A stretch of 64,000 nt of DNA from an uncultured Paenibacillaceae bacterium (GTDB taxonomy: Bacteria > Bacillota > Bacilli > Aneurinibacillales > Aneurinibacillaceae): assembly GCA_946478845.1 (NCBI GenBank), contig CAMLDI010000014.1:17060-81059 (forward strand), read 5' to 3'. Position numbers and translations under genes: made by a program. Under the pieces are notes generated by a model that saw nothing but the letters and a program-made list of their open reading frames with translations, searched no databases and was not told the origin of the DNA. Positions 59,699 through 64,000 of this stretch are shown piece by piece. Numbering within the stretch: the stretch's first letter is position 1; each line of letters begins with the position of its first letter.

Positions 59699-60829
59699 TT
59701 ATACCAATGGTTCATCTTTACGATAGTTTTCATCAATAATTAGTATAGGTTTAATAGTATGACCGCTATTAGAGTCTGCAGCCGCTTGATTAATTTCATT
59801 GAATTTATAAAATTTCACTAATTTATCGAATGGAAATTTCCCTTCCTTATGGTATTGAATAAGTTGAGGAATCGTAATTTGCGGTACTGCATCACCCATT
59901 AAGACACCTATTAGCTTACGGTTAGCCATTACTAAGTCCATAAAGGTATTAAATTCAATTGAGTTTGGTGTTACGGCTACAGGTGCACTAACACCACCAA
60001 TCGCAAGAACATCAATAGATGCTTTCATAACAGATGAAATACCTGTTGTATCGACCGAATAGTGAACTCCTTGGTCACTTGTAATCTCAGCTATACGCTC
60101 AGCTAGATTTTCAGTTCTACTATTTATTGTATGTGTCGCACCAAGTTCTCTGGCTGATTCCAAACGAGAGTCATGAATATCAATTGCTATAATGGTAGAA
60201 CAACCTTCAATTTTTGCCGCCATGAGTGCACCAAGTCCAACTGCTCCTGTGCCAAATACAGCAATGGATGAGGAAGTTTTTGGATTTAATCCATTAACTA
60301 CGGTGCCAAAGCCAGTTAACAAGCCACATCCTAGAGGACCAACCAAACGCAAATCTGCTTCAGGTTCAATTTTAATTAAGTTATTTACATTAGTAATCGT
60401 ATGTGTAGTAAAAGAACTTTGTGTGAAGAAGTTTGACACTGGTGTCCCATCTGCTTTAAAAAAGGTGTAACTACCATCTGGGCGGGTACCACCAAAATTT
60501 AGTACTGTCCATTGGTTACAGGATGAAGGATGGCCTGTACGACAACTCGGACATGTACCACAGTAATTGTAAGCCATTACAACTTGATCACCCACTTTAA
60601 AGTTTTTGACAGCACTACCAACCTTTTCGATAATACCTGCACCTTCATGACCGAAAACAGCAGGCATTGGATATTCTGCGTCACCTATACGCAATGCCTC
60701 ATCTGAATGACAAATGCCGGATGCAACCATTTTCACAACAACTTCATCGGGATAAAGTTCACCAAGATTTAATTCTTCAAGTTGATAATCTTCATTGACT
60801 CCATTGACTACTGCAGCTGTAATTTTCAT
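59699..60829 (-). CDS. zinc-dependent NAD alcohol dehydrogenase (aryl/benzyl alcohol type)
   Basis: 376 aa MDR enzyme. Catalytic zinc ligands in ASGICHSDEALR, VFGHEGAG and the GPLGCGLLTG Cys; structural zinc in YCGTCPSCRTGHPSSC; NAD site VFGTGAVGLGALMAA with Asp in AIDIHDSR. The wording resembles XylB-type aryl-alcohol dehydrogenases. AGGGGGA lies before ATG 60829. Last gene of the leftward alcohol operon, 99 bp after the aldehyde dehydrogenase. Confidence 0.9.
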   Translation of the reverse strand: MKITAAVVNGVNEDYQLEELNLGELYPDEVVVKMVASGICHSDEALRIGDAEYPMPAVFGHEGAGIIEKVGSAVKNFKVGDQVVMAYNYCGTCPSCRTGHPSSCNQWTVLNFGGTRPDGSYTFFKADGTPVSNFFTQSSFTTHTITNVNNLIKIEPEADLRLVGPLGCGLLTGFGTVVNGLNPKTSSSIAVFGTGAVGLGALMAAKIEGCSTIIAIDIHDSRLESARELGATHTINSRTENLAERIAEITSDQGVHYSVDTTGISSVMKASIDVLAIGGVSAPVAVTPNSIEFNTFMDLVMANRKLIGVLMGDAVPQITIPQLIQYHKEGKFPFDKLVKFYKFNEINQAAADSNSGHTIKPILIIDENYRKDEPLV

Positions 60830-60928
60830 AATAATTCCCCCTGCTTTTTATAGTTAAGGAAAGTTTATATTCAACTTTGACCAGTCCCCTTTAAAAGCCT
60901 TTTCTGCAACTAAGCACAAGTGTTTTTC

Positions 60929-62413
60929 TTACTTCATTGAAATCCAAACACTTTTTACTTCAGTGTAATTATCTAGAGCGTAAGATCCCATTTCGCGTCC
61001 AATCCCAGATTGTTTATATCCTCCAAAAGGACTGGCAGCATCAAAGGCATTGTAGCAGTTTACCCAAACAGTACCCGCACGTAAATGGTTAGCGATATAG
61101 TGGGCGTTGGCGATATCTCGGGTCCACACTCCTGCAGCTAATCCATATAAGGAATTGTTGGCCCGTTCAATGAGTTCATCTAAATCTTCGTAAGGAAGGG
61201 CAGAAATAACTGGCCCGAATATTTCTTCTTTGGCAATGGTCATCTCATCCTGAACATTAGCAAAAATGGTTGGGGAAACAAAATAACCTTTTGGAAATGG
61301 ATTGTTTCCGCCTGTGAGCAATTCAGCCCCTTCTTCTACTCCTTTCTCAATGTATCCTAATACTTTATTTTGTTGTTCCCGGGATACCAGGGGTCCAATT
61401 TCTGTATCCTTTAGTAAACCAAATCCCTGTTTTATAGTTCTTGCATGTTGTACCATGTTAGACACTACATTGTCATATTGTTTTTTAGGAATAAAAACCC
61501 TTGACCCAGCACAACAAACTTGCCCCTGATTGAACATTACTCCATTTAAAGCGCCTGGAATGGCTTGGGAAAAATCTGCATCAGGCAAAATGATATTGGG
61601 AGATTTTCCGCCCAGTTCCAGAGTAACTCTTTTTAGTGTTTTTGCTGCACGTTCCATAATTAATTTTCCGATTTCTGTAGAGCCAGTAAAAGCAATTTTG
61701 TCAACAAGGGGATGATCCACAAGGAGTTGTCCAGCAGTTTGGCCAAAACCAGGTACAATATTGACAACCCCCTGGGGGAATCCCGCCTCTTCAATTAACT
61801 CAGCCAGATAAAGGGCGGAAAGGGGAGTTTGTTCAGCCGGTTTTAAAACCACCGTACAACCAGTCGCCAGAGCTGCCCCCAGTTTCCACAAGGCCATTAA
61901 TAAGGGAAAATTCCAGGGGATAATTTGTCCAACGACTCCTACTGGCTCATGACGGGTGTAATTAAAATAGGGACCATTAACAGGTATGGTTTGTCCAACC
62001 ATTTTCGTTGTCCATCCTGCATAATAACGCAAATGTTCAATAGCAAGGGGGACATCTACATTGAGGGTTTCACGAATGGGTTTTCCATTATCAAGGGTTT
62101 CGATCTGAGCAAGTTCCTTTTTATGTTCTTCCATTAAATCAGCCAGTTTGTACATTAGGCGGCCTCGCACTGACGCGTCCATTTTTCCCCATGGCCCTTT
62201 ATCAAAAGCTTCTCTTGCTGCTCTTACAGCTAAATCAATATCTTCTTTTTGCCCTTCATATATAATGGCTAATATTTCCCCAGTGGCCGGGTCAATGGTT
62301 TCAAATGTGTTTTCCCCAACACTTTTCACAAACTTGCCGTTAATATAAAGGGTTTTCTTTCCGGATAAGAATGTACCCACCTTTTCCTTTAATGGGGTTG
62401 TAATTGAATTCAT
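60929..62413 (-). CDS. NAD(P)-dependent aldehyde dehydrogenase
   Basis: 494 aa, full-length ALDH. NAD-binding region PWNFPLLMALWKLGAALATGCTVVLKPAEQTP, catalytic Glu in TLELGGKSPNI and Cys in NQGQVCCAGSR, and the PFGGYKQSGIGREMG tail of DhaS/AldA types. Oxidises the aldehyde made by the neighbouring alcohol dehydrogenases to an acid. AAGGAGGATG precedes ATG 62413, which overlaps the TGA of a 41-codon ORF (ATGA). Confidence 0.95.
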   Translation of the reverse strand: MNSITTPLKEKVGTFLSGKKTLYINGKFVKSVGENTFETIDPATGEILAIIYEGQKEDIDLAVRAAREAFDKGPWGKMDASVRGRLMYKLADLMEEHKKELAQIETLDNGKPIRETLNVDVPLAIEHLRYYAGWTTKMVGQTIPVNGPYFNYTRHEPVGVVGQIIPWNFPLLMALWKLGAALATGCTVVLKPAEQTPLSALYLAELIEEAGFPQGVVNIVPGFGQTAGQLLVDHPLVDKIAFTGSTEIGKLIMERAAKTLKRVTLELGGKSPNIILPDADFSQAIPGALNGVMFNQGQVCCAGSRVFIPKKQYDNVVSNMVQHARTIKQGFGLLKDTEIGPLVSREQQNKVLGYIEKGVEEGAELLTGGNNPFPKGYFVSPTIFANVQDEMTIAKEEIFGPVISALPYEDLDELIERANNSLYGLAAGVWTRDIANAHYIANHLRAGTVWVNCYNAFDAASPFGGYKQSGIGREMGSYALDNYTEVKSVWISMK

Positions 62414-62535
62414 TTAGATTCATCCTCCTTTATGGTTATTTTAGTGATCTCATAAATTCGGTTCTCAAGGATTTCTATCGCTATTTCTTCCTTTTCGGAA
62501 ATGGGGCTATTTTGATGTGTTTTTATTTGAACCAC
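62410..62535 (-). CDS. 41-aa small ORF coupled to the aldehyde dehydrogenase
   Basis: Open from GTG 62535 to TGA 62410, the stop sharing ATGA with the ALDH start, a classic coupling signature. The product (VVQIKTHQNSPISEKEEIAIEILENRIYEITKI...) is charged and helical. AGAAGGAG abuts the GTG, so the real start may be a few codons further in and non-standard. Function unknown. Confidence 0.45.
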   Translation of the reverse strand: MVQIKTHQNSPISEKEEIAIEILENRIYEITKITIKEDESK

Positions 62536-62548
62536 TCCTTCTTAGTAA

Positions 62549-63727
62549 TTAAAAAAGCACGGATGACATAGGATCGTAAGATTTTCTGTAAATTTTCATA
62601 ATATCTTCTAAAGTAGCTTGCTTAGGATTCGTAAGGCCGCACGCATCTTTAAGCGCATTTTCTGAAAGTATTTTTATATCTTCCTCTTTGGCTCCTAAAA
62701 CTTTTAATCCTGAAGGAATGCCGATGCGACCAGAAAGTCTGATTATTGCATCAATAGCTCTTGCGGCTACTTCTTCTTTAGAAAATCCTTCAACGTTTTC
62801 ACCCATCGCTTTGGCTATATCGATAAAACGATCGGGAACCACGGCTACGTTGTATTCACACACATAGGGCAATAAAACGGCGTTGCATACGCCATGGGGT
62901 AAATCATAGAATCCACCTAATTGATGTGCCATCGCATGTACATAGCCTAAACTAGCATTATTAAATGCCATACCTGCTAGAAACTCTGCATACGTCATCA
63001 TTTCTCTCGCTTCCAGGTCATTGCCATCTGCTACGGCTCTTTCTAAATAAGTTGATATTAATTCAATCGCTTTTATGGCGCATGCATCTGTAATTGGTGT
63101 TGCCAATGTAGATACATAAGCTTCGACAGCATGGGTTAAAGCATCCATTCCTGTAGCTGCCGTTAATCCTTTCGGCATAGAAACCATAAGTAAGGGGTCA
63201 TCCACAGATATGATCGGAGTTACATGCCAGTTAACAATGGCCATTTTAACTTTTCTCGCTGTATCTGTAATGATACAGAACCTGGTCATTTCACTAGCAG
63301 TACCTGAAGTCGTATTGACTGCAATTAAAGGAAGCCCTGGTTTTAAAGATTTATTTACACCTTCATAATCATGAATACGTCCACCGTTTTCGGCTACTAA
63401 TCCGATTGCTTTGGCACAATCATGGGGAGAGCCCCCTCCAAAAGAGATGATAAAATCGGCATTACTTTCTTGTAAAGATTTCAAACCTTCTTCAACATTT
63501 TTATCTGTAGGATTAGGCAAAGCCCCGTCAAACACAACAAAAGGGATCTCCTCGTTATCCAGAACTGTTGTCAATTGATTAATTAAACCAGTATCAACCA
63601 TCGCTTTGTCTGTAACGATTAAGGCTTTCCGTAAACCACGGGCTTTAATTTCTGCCCCAATGCTAATTAAACTGCCTTTCCCCATTAAGTTTACATTTGG
63701 CATAAAAAAAGAATAAATTTGATTCAT
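62549..63727 (-). CDS. iron-containing (type III) alcohol dehydrogenase, methanol dehydrogenase-like
   Basis: 392 aa. NAD site [17 protein letters not shown], substrate/NAD loop [18 protein letters not shown], metal ligands in the [15 protein letters not shown] region and the [26 protein letters not shown] block. The overall wording is close to the NAD-dependent methanol dehydrogenase of Bacillus methanolicus and 1,3-propanediol dehydrogenases; substrate cannot be fixed. AAAGGAGG lies before ATG 63727; a longer in-frame start has no binding site. First gene behind a sigma-54 promoter. Confidence 0.92.
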   Translation of the reverse strand: MNQIYSFFMPNVNLMGKGSLISIGAEIKARGLRKALIVTDKAMVDTGLINQLTTVLDNEEIPFVVFDGALPNPTDKNVEEGLKSLQESNADFIISFGGGSPHDCAKAIGLVAENGGRIHDYEGVNKSLKPGLPLIAVNTTSGTASEMTRFCIITDTARKVKMAIVNWHVTPIISVDDPLLMVSMPKGLTAATGMDALTHAVEAYVSTLATPITDACAIKAIELISTYLERAVADGNDLEAREMMTYAEFLAGMAFNNASLGYVHAMAHQLGGFYDLPHGVCNAVLLPYVCEYNVAVVPDRFIDIAKAMGENVEGFSKEEVAARAIDAIIRLSGRIGIPSGLKVLGAKEEDIKILSENALKDACGLTNPKQATLEDIMKIYRKSYDPMSSVLF

Positions 63728-63772
63728 TGAAAATCCTCCTTTAAATTTTTTGAATCTTTCACTAATAATAAC

Positions 63773-63790
63773 AAGCAATTTTCATGCCAA
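63773..63790 (-). promoter_or_regulatory. sigma-54 (SigL) promoter of the alcohol operon
   Basis: On the minus strand TTGGCATGAAAATTGCTT matches the sigma-54 consensus TTGGCAC-N5-TTGCTT except C to T at one place, with exact GG/GC spacing. It predicts a start near 63762 and a 35-nt leader to ATG 63727. Confidence 0.82.
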
Positions 63791-64000
63791 AAATTAATCC
63801 CAGTTACTTAAAGATTTTTGTTTATTTTGAATGTTCAAAAATAGTACATATGTTACATTTTGGAGCAAAAAATAAAATTAATATTATGAATTTTCGGATA
63901 TCTGTAATCAGAATGCAGCGGGGCGCTCCCTCGTGAAAGATTATAGGTTTAATAAAACCAGAGTAATGGTTCCATGGGATTTTTTCTCTTCAAAGAAAAC
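63791..64000. other. upstream region of the sigma-54 promoter, no gene seen
   Basis: AT-rich with no supported ORF to the window end. An enhancer for a sigma-54 activator would be expected here; the imperfect palindrome GTACATATGTTAC (minus strand, around 63845-63857) is one candidate. Confidence 0.35.

Noticed and set aside
1..64000. CRISPR arrays or prophage modules
   Set aside because: No regularly spaced direct repeats of 25-40 bp, and no capsid, portal, terminase or integrase genes are visible.

Overview
The window is low-GC Bacillota DNA and looks like a Bacillaceae chromosome. Evidence: strong AGGAGG-type ribosome binding sites, frequent TTG and GTG starts, T-box leaders, a CIRCE element, perfect Fur boxes, an Fnr-type box, Amj, YhaQ/YhaP-like and Bce-type modules, and many short T-tailed terminators. 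A species cannot be named from sequence alone. The DUF2249 pair beside an oxidase-like membrane protein would fit a facultative or denitrifying bacillus.

Layout. 1-5.5 kb: the end of an ABC ATPase with decayed remnants behind it, a secreted LamG protein, FabH, a Fur-boxed pair of unknown membrane proteins, a small Cys-rich secreted protein and a methyltransferase. 5.5-8.9 kb: two nearly identical T-box leaders in tandem before ilvB-ilvH, then csaA. 8.9-13 kb: an autoregulated TetR with a hydrolase, then a response regulator next to a broken sensor kinase. 13-22 kb: a copper and envelope-redox block (OsmC, SHOCT protein, multicopper oxidase, TlpA, CcdA, PCYCGC lipoprotein, CopA with duplicated metal-binding domains), in which several cytochrome-c-biogenesis-like genes are broken. 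21.8-22.7 kb: a guanidine-I riboswitch with a paired SMR exporter. 22.7-28.3 kb: Amj, a DUF218 protein and a TetR-ABC export operon. 28.3-30.2 kb: a TnpB-only IS605-type element with its probable omega RNA. 30.8-35.4 kb: an ECF sigma / membrane protein / ABC operon. 35.4-41 kb: metabolic and redox genes, a previously hidden 46-codon ORF and a tRNA-Lys. 41-44.5 kb: feoAB and a divergent Fur-boxed unit. 44.5-49.1 kb: a NatAB/YhaQP-like exporter and a CIRCE-controlled htpG. 49.1-51.3 kb: an Fnr-boxed DUF2249/oxidase-like/MIP18 operon. 51.3-54.3 kb: a PrsW-like membrane protein fused to a C-terminal nuclease toxin-like domain, followed by a candidate immunity gene. 54.4-59.2 kb: a class D beta-lactamase, a small Xre regulator operon, and a Bce-type two-component system whose transporter has collapsed by deletion. 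59.7-64 kb: a leftward alcohol and aldehyde dehydrogenase operon behind a near-consensus sigma-54 promoter.

Two themes stand out. Regulation is rich and readable: T-box, guanidine riboswitch, Fur, Fnr, CIRCE, sigma-54, TetR and Xre operators. Gene decay by internal deletion is also unusually frequent: at least eight genes have lost an internal or terminal segment. The most unusual protein is the PrsW-nuclease fusion at 51.6-53.6 kb with its neighbour, a candidate polymorphic toxin-immunity pair.
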